Program-made: the position numbers and the translations under genes
Notes under the pieces: model-generated
The model's input: the letters and a program-made list of their open reading frames with translations, nothing else
Database searches by the model: none
What the model was told of the DNA's origin: nothing
Assembly: GCF_004912155.1 (NCBI RefSeq)
Contig: NZ_STGX01000010.1
Span: 162,517 to 226,516, forward strand
From: Glycomyces paridis
Lineage (GTDB): Bacteria > Actinomycetota > Actinomycetes > Mycobacteriales > Micromonosporaceae
Length of the DNA stretch: 64,000 nucleotides
Direction of reading: 5' to 3'
Part shown: piece after piece, positions 25,304 to 33,556 of the stretch
Layout of the letters: every line of letters begins with the position of its first letter
Numbering within the stretch: position 1 is the first letter of the stretch

Positions 25304-26461
25304 ATGGCAGAACGAATCACCGTCGGCATCGCCCTGAACGGGGTGACCGGGCGCATGGGCTACCGCCAGCACCTCGTGCGCTCGCTCCTGGCCATCAGGG
25401 AGCAGGGCGGCGTCGAGCGCGCCGACGGCAGCGTGATCTGGCCCGAGCTCACCCTCGTCGGCCGCAGCGCCGACAAGCTCGCCGAGATCGCCGGGCGCCA
25501 CGGTCTCGACAAGTACACGACGAACCTCGACGAAGCCCTCGCCGACGACGCGATCGACGTCTACTTCGACGCCCTCACCACCCGCCACCGCCTCGCGGCC
25601 GTGAACGCCGCCATCAAGGCAGGCAAGCACGTCTACACCGAGAAGCCCATCGCCACGAGCCTCGACGACGCCCTCAGCCTCGCCCGCGCCGCCCGCGACG
25701 CCGGCGTCAAGAACGGCGCGGTCGCCGACAAGCTCTACCTCCCGGGCCTGCGCAAGCTCAAGCGCCTGGTCGACTCCGGCTTCTTCGGCCGCGTCCTGTC
25801 GGTGCGCGGCGAGTTCGGGTACTGGGTCTTCGAAGGCGACTGGCAGGAGGCCCAGCGGCCCTCCTGGAACTACCGCGCCGAAGACGGCGGCGGCATGGTC
25901 CTCGACATGTTCCCGCACTGGTCCTATCTGCTCGAAGGCACCTTCGGCTCCCCGATCAAGTCGGTGACCGCCCACGTCACCACCCACATCCCCGAGCGCT
26001 TCGACGAGCAGGGCGCGGCCTACGCCGCCACCGCCGACGACGCCGCGTACGCGATCTTCGAGCTTCAGGACGGCACCGTCGTCCAGATGAACTCCTCCTG
26101 GTCCACCCGCGTCGACCGCGAGGAGCTCGTCGAGTTCCACGTGGACGGCATCGAGGGCTCGGCGATCGCCGGGCTCCGCAAGGCCCGCGCCCAGCACCGC
26201 GCCCACACCCCCAAGCCCGTGTGGAACCCCGACATCGACCAGCCGATCCCCTTCCGGCAGCAGTGGCACGAGGTGCCCGACAACGAGGTCTTCGACAACG
26301 GCTTCAAACTCCAGTGGGAGGAGTTCCTGCGCCACGTCGTCGACGACGCCCCCTGGCACCACGACTTCCTCGCCGCCGCCCGCGGCGTCCAGCTCGCCGA
26401 GGCCGGCTACCGCTCGGCCCGCGAAGGGCGCCGCATCGACATGGAGGACCTGGTCCTGTGA
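25304..26461 (+). CDS. Gfo/Idh/MocA-family sugar oxidoreductase
   Basis: 385 residues. An NAD(P)-binding N-terminal domain with TVGIALNGVTGRMGYRQHL and the family hallmark KHVYTEKPIA near residue 112, followed by the large alpha/beta substrate domain (EDGGGMVLDMFPHWSYLLEG). The catalytic Lys is in EKP. Likely reaction: oxidation of a sugar or sugar acid hydroxyl to a keto group. It is the first gene of a translationally coupled trio with a DUF993 aldolase-like protein and a TIM-barrel isomerase, suggesting oxidation, then cleavage or isomerisation, of one unusual carbohydrate. ATG at 25304 has a GGAGCAG site. Confidence 0.88.
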   Translation: MAERITVGIALNGVTGRMGYRQHLVRSLLAIREQGGVERADGSVIWPELTLVGRSADKLAEIAGRHGLDKYTTNLDEALADDAIDVYFDALTTRHRLAAVNAAIKAGKHVYTEKPIATSLDDALSLARAARDAGVKNGAVADKLYLPGLRKLKRLVDSGFFGRVLSVRGEFGYWVFEGDWQEAQRPSWNYRAEDGGGMVLDMFPHWSYLLEGTFGSPIKSVTAHVTTHIPERFDEQGAAYAATADDAAYAIFELQDGTVVQMNSSWSTRVDREELVEFHVDGIEGSAIAGLRKARAQHRAHTPKPVWNPDIDQPIPFRQQWHEVPDNEVFDNGFKLQWEEFLRHVVDDAPWHHDFLAAARGVQLAEAGYRSAREGRRIDMEDLVL

Positions 26462-27549
26462 CCCGCACCTTCACCTCGCGCGTCATCTACTCGGCGGCCC
26501 ACGTGGTCGCCGACCCGCTCGCGGACAACGGCCCCGGCCGCCCCGCCAGCGTCGACTGGGACGCGACCCTCGCGTTCCGGCGCCACCTGTGGGACCTCGG
26601 CCTCGGCGTCGCCGACGCCATGGACACCGCCCAGCGCGGCATGGGCCTGGACTGGGAGGCCACGAGGCAGCTCATCCGCCGCTCGGCCGAGGCCGCCGGA
26701 CCGGACGACCTGCTCGCCTGCGGGGTCGGCACCGACCAGATCGGCGCCGCCCCGACCGACCTCGACGCCGTCCGCGCCGCCTACCTCGAACAGCTCGCCG
26801 TCGTCGAGGACGCCGGGGCCGGCACCATCCTCATGTGCTCGCGCGCCCTCGCCGCGAGCGCGAAGCACCCCGACGACTACAAGCGCCTCTACGCCGAACT
26901 GCTCGGCGAGGTCAGCGGCAAGGCGATCCTGCACTGGCTCGGCCCCATGTTCGACCCGGCCCTGGAGGGCTACTGGGGCTCGTCCGACCTCGGCGAGGCC
27001 GCCGACACGTTCGTGGAGATCATCACCGAGAACGCCGGCAAGATCGACGGCATCAAGATGAGCCTGCTCGACGCCGAGTCCGAGATCGCCCTGCGCCGCC
27101 GCCTCCCCGCGGGCGTCCGCTGCTACACCGGCGACGACTTCAACTACCCGCGGCTCATCGCCGGGGACGAGTTCGGGCACTCCGACGCGCTCCTGGGGAT
27201 CTTCGACCCGCTCGCGCCGCTCGCCTCGCGGGCCGCCCAGCGCCTCGACGCGGGCGACGTCGCCGGGTTCCACGCGATCCTGGACCCGACGGTGCCGCTG
27301 GCGCGCAAGGTCTTCGAGGCCCCGACGTTCAACTACAAGACCGGCGTGGTGTTCCTCGCGTGGCTCTCGGGCTTCCAGGACCACTTCAAGATGGTCGGCG
27401 GGCTCGAGTCGGCCCGCTCGGTCGCCCACTTCGGCCAGATCGTGGACCTCGCCCTCGAAGCGGGGCTCTTCCCGAACGAGGACCTCGCGATCGACCGGTT
27501 CAACGCCCTGCTCAAGGTCGCCGGGCAGCCCCCGAGGAGCCTCGCATGA
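26458..27549 (+). CDS. DUF993 dihydrodipicolinate synthase-like protein
   Basis: 363 residues of the DUF993 family, a distant relative of class I aldolases of the DapA type. Features include VDWDATLAFRRHLWDLGLGVADAMDTAQRGMGLDW, AGAGTILMCSR, KIDGIKMSLLDAESE (a candidate Schiff-base Lys in GIKMS) and CYTGDDFNYPRLI. The position of the Lys and the barrel pattern suggest a retro-aldol or dehydratase step on a keto-sugar acid. It overlaps both neighbours by four bases (GTGA, ATGA). The precise substrate is unknown. Confidence 0.8.
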   Translation: MTRTFTSRVIYSAAHVVADPLADNGPGRPASVDWDATLAFRRHLWDLGLGVADAMDTAQRGMGLDWEATRQLIRRSAEAAGPDDLLACGVGTDQIGAAPTDLDAVRAAYLEQLAVVEDAGAGTILMCSRALAASAKHPDDYKRLYAELLGEVSGKAILHWLGPMFDPALEGYWGSSDLGEAADTFVEIITENAGKIDGIKMSLLDAESEIALRRRLPAGVRCYTGDDFNYPRLIAGDEFGHSDALLGIFDPLAPLASRAAQRLDAGDVAGFHAILDPTVPLARKVFEAPTFNYKTGVVFLAWLSGFQDHFKMVGGLESARSVAHFGQIVDLALEAGLFPNEDLAIDRFNALLKVAGQPPRSLA

Positions 27550-28358
27550 GCGTCTTGGAGCGGTTCTCGTTCAACCACGCCACCGCGAAGTTCTGGGACC
27601 AGCGCGAGGCCGTCGAGGCCTGCGCGCGGACCGGCTCGGGCATCGGCCTGTGGCGCGAACCGGTGCAGGAGATGGGCGTCGAGGCGAGCGCCAAGCTCGT
27701 CCAGGACGCCGGCGTCCAGGTCACCAGCCTGTGCCGGGCCGGGTTCTTCACCGACCCGACCCCCGCCGCGATCGACGACAACCGCCGCGCGATCGACGAG
27801 GCCGCCGCGCTCGGCGCCCCGTCCCTCGTACTCGTCTCGGGCCCGATCCCCGAAGGCGGCACGATCGACTCCGCTCGCGAAGGCGTCAAGGAGGCCCTCG
27901 CGGTGCTCGCGCCGTACGCGCTGGAGCGGGGCGTGACGCTCGCGATCGAGCCGCTGCACCCGATGTTCGCCTCCGACCGGTGCGTGGTCACCACCCTGAA
28001 CGAGGCGCTCGACCTCGCGGCGCCCTTCACGGCCGAAGCGGTCGGCGTCGTGGTCGACACCTACCACATCTGGTGGGACCCGGAGGTCTGGCGCGGCATC
28101 GCCCGCGCCGCGACCGAGGGCCGCATCGCCTCCTTCCAGCTCGCCGACTGGATCACCCCGCTCCCGGCGGGCGTGCTCACCGGCCGCGGCCAGCTCGGCG
28201 ACGGCTGCATCGACCTCAAGCGCTACCAGGAGACCGTCGACGCCACCGGCTTCGGCGGCCCCATCGAGGTCGAGCTGTTCAACGACGCCCTCTGGGCCCG
28301 CCCCGGCGCGGAGGTCTTCGCCGAGACCCGCGCCGCCTTCGCGAACGCCCTGGCCTGA
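27546..28358 (+). CDS. Sugar phosphate isomerase/epimerase family protein
   Basis: A 270-residue AP-endonuclease-2-type TIM barrel (xylose-isomerase-like). Probable metal ligands are Glu in TLAIEPLHPM, Asp/His in VVVDTYHIWWDP, His/Gln in the central strands and Glu in GPIEVELFND. Likely role: isomerisation or epimerisation of the intermediate produced by the two upstream enzymes. It is coupled to DUF993 by ATGA and followed by a strong terminator four bases after the stop, so the operon is exactly three genes. Confidence 0.87.
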   Translation: MSVLERFSFNHATAKFWDQREAVEACARTGSGIGLWREPVQEMGVEASAKLVQDAGVQVTSLCRAGFFTDPTPAAIDDNRRAIDEAAALGAPSLVLVSGPIPEGGTIDSAREGVKEALAVLAPYALERGVTLAIEPLHPMFASDRCVVTTLNEALDLAAPFTAEAVGVVVDTYHIWWDPEVWRGIARAATEGRIASFQLADWITPLPAGVLTGRGQLGDGCIDLKRYQETVDATGFGGPIEVELFNDALWARPGAEVFAETRAAFANALA

Positions 28359-28361
28359 ACC

Positions 28362-28411
28362 TCCGCGGGCCCGGAGCCGCAGGGGTCAAGACCCGGCCCC
28401 GGGCCCGCGGA
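28362..28411. terminator. Terminator between the catabolic operon and the MazF module
   Basis: Thirteen-bp arms TCCGCGGGCCCGG / CCGGGCCCGCGGA with a 24-base loop, placed between convergent genes. Confidence 0.75.
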
Positions 28412-28413
28412 CC

Positions 28414-28737
28414 TCACGCCATGAGCCCGAGATACCGGACGACGGCGTACTCGACCTGCTCCATGTCCTCCCGGTTGAGGAAGTCGACCAGGTCGCCCAC
28501 GAAGTACTGCGTGTCGATGGTCCGGATCTGGTCGACCAGGATGCGCGTCGGCCGACCGGCCACGACGACCTCGGGCCGGAACGCCGAGGCCTGCGCGCTC
28601 GTGGAAGTCGGGATGACCGTGCAGGTGCTCCACCGCTCCTGGTGCGTGCTGAGCGCGAGCCCCAGGCGCTTGCCGCGCTGCTCGTGGCCGCGCTTGGCGT
28701 CGCCGAGGTCGATCGGGTAGACCGCTCCCCGGATCAC
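28414..28737 (-). CDS. MazF/PemK-family mRNA interferase toxin
   Basis: A 107-residue toxin: N-terminal IRGAVYPIDLGDAKRGHEQRGKRLGLALS, the MazF loop with G-x-RP-like RGKR, then CTVIPTSTSAQASAFRPEVV and ILVDQIRTIDTQYF (the conserved D-Q-R-T/I strand). It cleaves mRNA at a short sequence that cannot be predicted. The GTG start overlaps the antitoxin stop (GTGA). The order is antitoxin first, the normal type II layout. Confidence 0.9.
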   Translation of the reverse strand: MIRGAVYPIDLGDAKRGHEQRGKRLGLALSTHQERWSTCTVIPTSTSAQASAFRPEVVVAGRPTRILVDQIRTIDTQYFVGDLVDFLNREDMEQVEYAVVRYLGLMA

Positions 28738-29003
28738 CGGCCGCGGTCCTTGCGAGCGAGGACCACGGTGCCCGTGGCGACGATGCGGATGTCGCCGTTC
28801 TCGTCGTACTCCCAGTCGTCGGGCTCGCCCGAGAGGTCTTCGAGGGCGAGCCGCGCCATGTCGGCCCGCGCCTCCTCCTCCCATGCGAGCCGTTCGAGAC
28901 TGCGCAGGCCCCGCCGGAGCACGTCGGACGTGCTCTCGCCTTCTCGTTTGAAGCTGTGGATGATCCGTTCGTCGTCGTCCGTGGGACGGAATCCTATGGC
29001 CAT
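28734..29003 (-). CDS. Ribbon-helix-helix antitoxin of the MazF module
   Basis: 89 residues. The N-terminal half (FRPTDDDERIIHSFKREGESTSDVLRRGLRSLERL) has the ribbon-helix-helix pattern with a start strand and two amphipathic helices. The rest is acidic and likely wraps the toxin. ATG at 29003 is immediately downstream of a TACACT hexamer with only six bases between, so the mRNA may be leaderless. The palindrome AAGT-GTACA-ACTT just upstream is a probable autoregulatory operator. Confidence 0.85.
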   Translation of the reverse strand: MAIGFRPTDDDERIIHSFKREGESTSDVLRRGLRSLERLAWEEEARADMARLALEDLSGEPDDWEYDENGDIRIVATGTVVLARKDRGR

Positions 29004-29008
29004 GCGCC

Positions 29009-29021
29009 AAGTGTACAACTT
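29009..29021. promoter_or_regulatory. Operator palindrome of the MazF module
   Basis: AAGTGTACAACTT is a palindrome (AAGT/ACTT arms, TGTACA-like core) that overlaps the TACACT -10 element on the minus strand, five bases before the antitoxin ATG. Such a position suits autorepression by the antitoxin-toxin complex. Confidence 0.5.
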
Positions 29022-29050
29022 TTGTCGAACAGAGGTGTCCGGCAAGTCGG

Positions 29051-29395
29051 TCAGTGGGCCTGGGACACGCAGAACTCGTTGCCGTCGGGGTCGGCGAGGA
29101 CCGTCCAGGTGAAGGCGCCGCCGGGGGCCTCGTGGTCGGCGACTCGGGCGGCTCCGGCTTCGACGAGGCGGGCGACCTCGGCTTCGGGGTCGGCGGCGGC
29201 GAGGTCGACGTGGAGGCGGCCGGGGGCGGTGCCGACCACGTACTGGAAGGCCATGCCCGTCCCGTCGGCGCCGCCGACCATGACGTACTCGCCCCAGTCG
29301 GCGGTGATCTCGCCGCCGAGGGCCGCCGCCCACCACTGGGCGAGCGACTTGGGGTCGTCGGTGTTCACGGTGACGTTCACGATCTTCAAAGTCAT
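29051..29395 (-). CDS. VOC family (glyoxalase/bleomycin-resistance-like) protein
   Basis: A 114-residue single-module vicinal-oxygen-chelate fold of two beta-alpha-beta-beta-beta repeats: IVNVTVNTDDPKSLAQWWAAALGG at the start and the typical ending FTWTVLADPDGNEFCV. Candidate metal ligands are His in GRLHVDLA and Glu in NEFCV. Members act as dioxygenases, lyases or drug-binding proteins; the substrate here is unknown. It is probably an independent gene between the MazF module and the sortase. Confidence 0.88.
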   Translation of the reverse strand: MTLKIVNVTVNTDDPKSLAQWWAAALGGEITADWGEYVMVGGADGTGMAFQYVVGTAPGRLHVDLAAADPEAEVARLVEAGAARVADHEAPGGAFTWTVLADPDGNEFCVSQAH

Positions 29396-29423
29396 GGCGC
29401 GAACCTACCGGCCGCCACCGACA

Positions 29424-30170
29424 TCAGCGCCCGAAGTCGTCGCGGCCCTTCAAGGGCCGGTCGCGGTCCTTCGCCGTGGCCTTCCGGCTGCCCTCGTAGT
29501 CGGCGAAGACCACCACGTTCTCGGCGTAGTCGCCCTCCTCGCGGTCGAACTCGCCGCCGCAGGTGATGAGCCGCAGGGCCGGCCCGGGCTCGACGCCGAA
29601 GACCTCCTCGTACGGCAGGCGCCGCTTCGGGTACGACTCGACGCCGGTGACCTCGTAGGTCACGATGAGGCCGTCCTCGCGGGTCACCTCGATCGCGTCG
29701 CCCTCCTCGAGGTCGCGGATCGCGTAGAACACGGCCGGGCCGCTCCGGTCGGTGTCCACGTGCCCGAGCAGGACCGTCGGCCCGAACTCGCCGGGCGTGG
29801 GCCCCGCCTCGAACCAGCCCGCCTCGTGCGGGCGCCACATCGGAGGGACCTCGAAGTTCCCCTCGTAGTCCAGGCCGAGCGCGCTCAGCGGGGCGTGGAC
29901 GTCGACCGCGTCGATGTCGACGCGGGTCGGCTCGGAGCGGTCGAGCCAGTCGCCGCCCGCCGGGTCGGCCACCGCGAACGGGTCGTCGTGGAAGGGGCTG
30001 GAGAAGTGCGGCCAGCGCAGGGAGGGCACCGGGACGACGCCGCCGACCACGAGACCGAGGCCGCCGGCGAGGACGATCGCCAGCACGAAAGCGGCCACCG
30101 GCCGGAACGCGGGTTCCGGCCGGTGGATCGGTCGCTCGGTCTCGGGGGCCGGGCCCCCGGGCTCGTCCAC
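29424..30170 (-). CDS. Class F sortase
   Basis: A 248-residue membrane-anchored cysteine transpeptidase. A short cytoplasmic Pro-rich head, one membrane segment (residues about 23-45, [20 protein letters not shown]) and a sortase domain with catalytic His (VLLGHVDT), Cys (RLITCGG) and Arg (EFDREEGD). Class F sortases attach surface proteins in actinobacteria. The GTG start is five bases from the stop of a gene for a secreted protein with a C-terminal anchor region, its most likely substrate or partner. Confidence 0.9.
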   Translation of the reverse strand: MDEPGGPAPETERPIHRPEPAFRPVAAFVLAIVLAGGLGLVVGGVVPVPSLRWPHFSSPFHDDPFAVADPAGGDWLDRSEPTRVDIDAVDVHAPLSALGLDYEGNFEVPPMWRPHEAGWFEAGPTPGEFGPTVLLGHVDTDRSGPAVFYAIRDLEEGDAIEVTREDGLIVTYEVTGVESYPKRRLPYEEVFGVEPGPALRLITCGGEFDREEGDYAENVVVFADYEGSRKATAKDRDRPLKGRDDFGR

Positions 30171-30175
30171 GCGGG

Positions 30176-30652
30176 TCAGGCCGCGGCGGTGCCGCTGCGG
30201 CGCTTGAGCAGCCACAGGCCCGCGGCCGCGGCCGCCACGACGGCCGCGCCCGACCACAGGACCGCGGTCGCCGTGTTCGAGGCCGTCGAGCCGCCGCCGG
30301 TGGAGGCGCCCGAACCGGAGGTCACGGTGAACTTCGCGGAGGCCGTCTCGCTGCCGCAGGTCACCAGCACGCTGTACGTCCCGGTCTTCATCCCGTCGGG
30401 GACCGTGAAGTTCCCCTGGGCGTTGTTGTTGTTGCGCGGCAGCGCGATGCTCACGTTGGTGTTCTCGATGACCGCCGTCGCGTTCTGGTTGCAGTTGGAG
30501 GCGAGCACGTCCACGCGTGTGCCCACGGTCCCCGCGGTCGGGGAGAGCGTGACGGTGATGGCCGCGCTCGCCGGAGCGGCGGTGGTCAGCACGATCGCGG
30601 CGCTGAGCGCGATCGCTGCGAGCATCCCTCGGACGGGCTGCGTCATTCGCAT
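30176..30652 (-). CDS. Secreted surface protein with C-terminal membrane anchor
   Basis: About 158 residues. Signal peptide (ending PASAAI), a beta-rich domain of about 85 residues with two cysteines (SNCNQN and VTCGSE) likely disulphide-linked, a Ser/Thr/Gly-rich stalk, a hydrophobic stretch ([20 protein letters not shown]) and the basic tail KRRSGTAAA. This is the plan of a cell-wall-anchored protein, but no LPXTG-like motif is seen before the hydrophobic stretch. ATG at 30652 is used, ten bases after GGGAGG; a GTG two codons earlier is possible. It is adjacent to the sortase gene. Confidence 0.8.
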   Translation of the reverse strand: MRMTQPVRGMLAAIALSAAIVLTTAAPASAAITVTLSPTAGTVGTRVDVLASNCNQNATAVIENTNVSIALPRNNNNAQGNFTVPDGMKTGTYSVLVTCGSETASAKFTVTSGSGASTGGGSTASNTATAVLWSGAAVVAAAAAGLWLLKRRSGTAAA

Positions 30653-30877
30653 GGGCACGGTTCCTCCCCGGTCGTCGCCGGGACCGACCCGGATCGACGT
30701 GACGTGTCAATGGCTCACGGTAACGGCTTCTTCGAGGGCGCCACCGGGTTTCATCGGAAAACCGGGACCGCCCCGAGGCCCGCGGCGAGTCGGAAATGCG
30801 ACACCGCCGCGGCCCCCGAACCGCGAAGCGGGGCGCCGGGTCTGGAAAAGCGGCGCCCGTTCTGCCACGATGAGGGG

Positions 30878-31339
30878 ATGAGGGTTCCCGGGAGCGGACT
30901 TGTCAGCGGCCTCGCCGCGACCGCGCGCACCGCCGCGCGCCGCGCGGTCACGAGCCAGTACCCCGAACGCGAGCCCGAACTGCCCGACCGCGCCCGCGGC
31001 GTCATCGCCCTGCACGAGTCGAACTGCACCTCCTGCATGCTGTGCGCGCGCGAGTGCCCCGACTGGTGCATCTACATCGACTCCCACAAGGAGACCGTCG
31101 AGGTCGAGGGCGCGGCCCGCCCGCGCCAGGTCAACGTCCTCGACCGCTTCGACATCGACTTCTCGCTGTGCATGTACTGCGGGATCTGCGTCGACGTGTG
31201 CCCCTTCGACGCCCTGTTCTGGGCCCCCGACTTCGCCTACGCCGAAGGCGACATCCGCGACCTCCTCCACGGCAAGGGCCGCCTGGGGGAGTGGATGGGG
31301 AACGTGCCGCCCGCCGCGCTGCCGGAGGCGGACGCGTGA
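30878..31339 (+). CDS. nuoI: NADH-quinone oxidoreductase subunit I
   Basis: A 153-residue peripheral-arm subunit with two 4Fe-4S clusters, shown by [12 protein letters not shown] and [12 protein letters not shown]. It passes electrons from the hydrophilic arm toward quinone. The N-terminal 35 residues are a poorly conserved amphipathic region. It is coupled to nuoJ by a GTGA overlap. No nuoA-H or nuoK-N genes are adjacent, so this is an isolated I-J pair. Confidence 0.93.
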   Translation: MRVPGSGLVSGLAATARTAARRAVTSQYPEREPELPDRARGVIALHESNCTSCMLCARECPDWCIYIDSHKETVEVEGAARPRQVNVLDRFDIDFSLCMYCGICVDVCPFDALFWAPDFAYAEGDIRDLLHGKGRLGEWMGNVPPAALPEADA

Positions 31340-31845
31340 CGCTCGCCGACGTGCTGCTCCTGGCGTTCGGCCTCCTCGCGCTCGGCGCCGCGCTCGCCGT
31401 GGTGACCACGAGGCGGATCGTGCGGGCCGGGCTGTGGCTCGCGGTCGCGTTCGCCGGGATCGCCGGGGCCGCGCTGGTGCTCACCGCCGAGTTCCTCGCG
31501 TGGGTGCTCGTGCTCGTCTACGTCGGCGCGATCGTGGTGCTGATGCTGTTCGCGACCATGCTCACGAAGGCCCCGACGGACCCGTCGGACGACCTCGACC
31601 GCGCGCGGGCGCCCGGGGCCGTCGTCGCCGCCGGCGTAGGCCTGGGCCTGGGCGCCGCGCTCACCGGCGCGTTCGGCTGGACGCGGGTCGAGCTCGACGG
31701 GGACGGCGGCGCGGCGGCGATCGGCGAGGCCGTGTTCGCGCGGTGGGTGCTGCCGTTCGAGGTCCTCTCGCTGCTCCTGCTGGCCGCGCTCGTCGGCGCG
31801 GTGCTCGTCTCCACGCGCAACGGTCGTGTAACGAAGGACTACTAG
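31336..31845 (+). CDS. nuoJ: NADH-quinone oxidoreductase subunit J
   Basis: A 169-residue membrane subunit with five hydrophobic segments. The key NuoJ helix is visible as [25 protein letters not shown] (a pi-bulge helix near the proton channel). It forms part of the membrane arm of complex I next to NuoK. The shorter C-terminus than in E. coli is within the actinobacterial range. nuoK does not follow; a peptidase-like gene starts 21 bases later. Confidence 0.92.
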   Translation: MTLADVLLLAFGLLALGAALAVVTTRRIVRAGLWLAVAFAGIAGAALVLTAEFLAWVLVLVYVGAIVVLMLFATMLTKAPTDPSDDLDRARAPGAVVAAGVGLGLGAALTGAFGWTRVELDGDGGAAAIGEAVFARWVLPFEVLSLLLLAALVGAVLVSTRNGRVTKDY

Positions 31846-31866
31846 CCGCGCGGTAAGCTGGCGGCC

Positions 31867-33510
31867 ATGAGCACACCCATCTTCGCACTGGCGGACGAGT
31901 ACATCACCTCGTACGCCCGCCTCCACCCCATGTTCGCCGGCATGGCGGGCATCAAGGGCGACTTCGGGGTCGCCTCCGACCTGGGGCCGGACGCCGTCGC
32001 CGAGCGCGCCCGCCTGGACCGCGACACCCTCGCGCGGCTGAACGCCCTGGAGTCGACCGGCGCGGCCGACGACCTCGCCCGCCTGCACATGGCCGAGCGG
32101 CTCGAATCCGGGCTCGCCCTCCACGACGCGGGCGAGTGGCGCCGGGCGCTGCGGGTGCCCTACGGGTTCATCCAGACCCTGTGCTCGTACGTCGACCTGG
32201 CGCCGCGGCGCACCGAGGACGAGTGGCGGACCGTCGCCGCCCGGATGCGGGCGATCCCGGAGATGTTCGCGACCTGGCGCCGGACCATGAACGCCGGGGT
32301 CGAGGAGGGCCAGACCGTGGCGCTCCTCCAAGTGACCGAGGGCGTCAAGCAGGCCCGCCGCAACGCCGAGTCGCGCGTGTTCGACAAGCACGTCGACGCG
32401 TACGGCGACGGCGCCCAGGCCCGGGACCTGCGCGAGGCGGCCGACGCCGCCTACGCCGCCTTCGAGTCCGCGGCCTCCTACCTGGAGCGCGACTACGCGC
32501 CGCACGCCGCCGAGCGCGACGGCGTCGGCGAGGAGCGGTACCTGCTGCACGCGCGGGCCACGCTCGGCGCCGAGCTCGACGCCCGCGACGCGTACGCGTG
32601 GGCCTGGGACGAGCTGCACCGCATCGAGGACGAGATGGCCGCGGAGGCCGACAAGATCCTGCCGGGGGCGGGCCTGGGCGAGGTGATCGCACACCTGGAC
32701 GCGACCCAGACGCTCGGCGACCACGACGAGTACCTGGCGTGGCTGCGCGAGAAGCACCGCGGCGCGCTGGAAGCGCTCGACGGCGTCCACTTCGACATCG
32801 ACCCGCGCCTGCTCGACCTCGACGTCGAACTCGTCCACGGCTCTTCGGCCGGGTCGGCGTACTACACGGGCCCCAGCGAGGACCTCTCACGCCCGGGCCG
32901 CACCTGGTGGCCGGTGGCCGAACGCGAGCGCTTCGCCGTGTGGGGCGAGCTGACCACGGTCTTCCACGAGGGCGTGCCGGGCCACCACCTCCAGATCGGG
33001 CAGGCGAAGGTCACCGGCGAGGGCCTCTCGCGCTTCGCGAAGGTCTTCGGGTCGGTCTCGGGCCACGCCGAGGGCTGGGCCCTGTACGCCGAGCGGCTCT
33101 CCGACGAGCTCGGCTGGTTCACCGAGCCGGGCACCCGGTTGGGGATGCTCAAGGGCTCGGCGCTGCGCGCGGCCCGCGTCGCCATCGACATCGGCTGGCA
33201 CCTCGACCTGCCGCTGCCGGAGGCCGAGGCGAAGCGCCACGGCGAGCGGTGGAACTTCGACGTGGCACTTGAAGTGCTGCGCGACAGGGGCCGCATCGCC
33301 GGTCACCGGGCCTACCCGGAGATCGTCCGCTACGCGGGCTGGCCGGGCCAGGCGATCTGCTACAAGCTCGGCGAGCGGGCCTGGCTCGCGGCCCGCGAGG
33401 AGGCCAGGGCCGCCGCCGGGGCCGAGTTCGACCTCAAGGCCTGGCACACCCGGGCGCTCAACCTCGGCCCGGTCGGGCTCGACAACCTCGCGGCCGTCCT
33501 GCGCGGCTAG
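31867..33510 (+). CDS. DUF885 family putative zinc carboxypeptidase-like protein
   Basis: 547 residues, soluble with no signal peptide. The DUF885 hallmark is FHEGVPGHHLQIGQAK near residue 375, an HExxxHH-like zinc site, with a downstream Glu in SGHAEGWALYAERL. These features resemble M2/M3/M32-like metallopeptidases, and some members cleave dipeptides or amides. The rest of the protein is alpha-helical. ATG at 31867. The gene is followed eight bases later by a strong bidirectional terminator. Confidence 0.88.
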   Translation: MSTPIFALADEYITSYARLHPMFAGMAGIKGDFGVASDLGPDAVAERARLDRDTLARLNALESTGAADDLARLHMAERLESGLALHDAGEWRRALRVPYGFIQTLCSYVDLAPRRTEDEWRTVAARMRAIPEMFATWRRTMNAGVEEGQTVALLQVTEGVKQARRNAESRVFDKHVDAYGDGAQARDLREAADAAYAAFESAASYLERDYAPHAAERDGVGEERYLLHARATLGAELDARDAYAWAWDELHRIEDEMAAEADKILPGAGLGEVIAHLDATQTLGDHDEYLAWLREKHRGALEALDGVHFDIDPRLLDLDVELVHGSSAGSAYYTGPSEDLSRPGRTWWPVAERERFAVWGELTTVFHEGVPGHHLQIGQAKVTGEGLSRFAKVFGSVSGHAEGWALYAERLSDELGWFTEPGTRLGMLKGSALRAARVAIDIGWHLDLPLPEAEAKRHGERWNFDVALEVLRDRGRIAGHRAYPEIVRYAGWPGQAICYKLGERAWLAAREEARAAAGAEFDLKAWHTRALNLGPVGLDNLAAVLRG

Positions 33511-33518
33511 CGAACGCG

Positions 33519-33548
33519 AAGGCGGGGCCGCACCGGCGGCCCCGCCTT
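33519..33548. terminator. Bidirectional terminator (DUF885 / CHAD)
   Basis: Perfect 13-bp arms AAGGCGGGGCCGC / GCGGCCCCGCCTT with ACCG loop and flanking A/T, between convergent genes. Confidence 0.85.
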
Positions 33549-33556
33549 TCCCGTGC

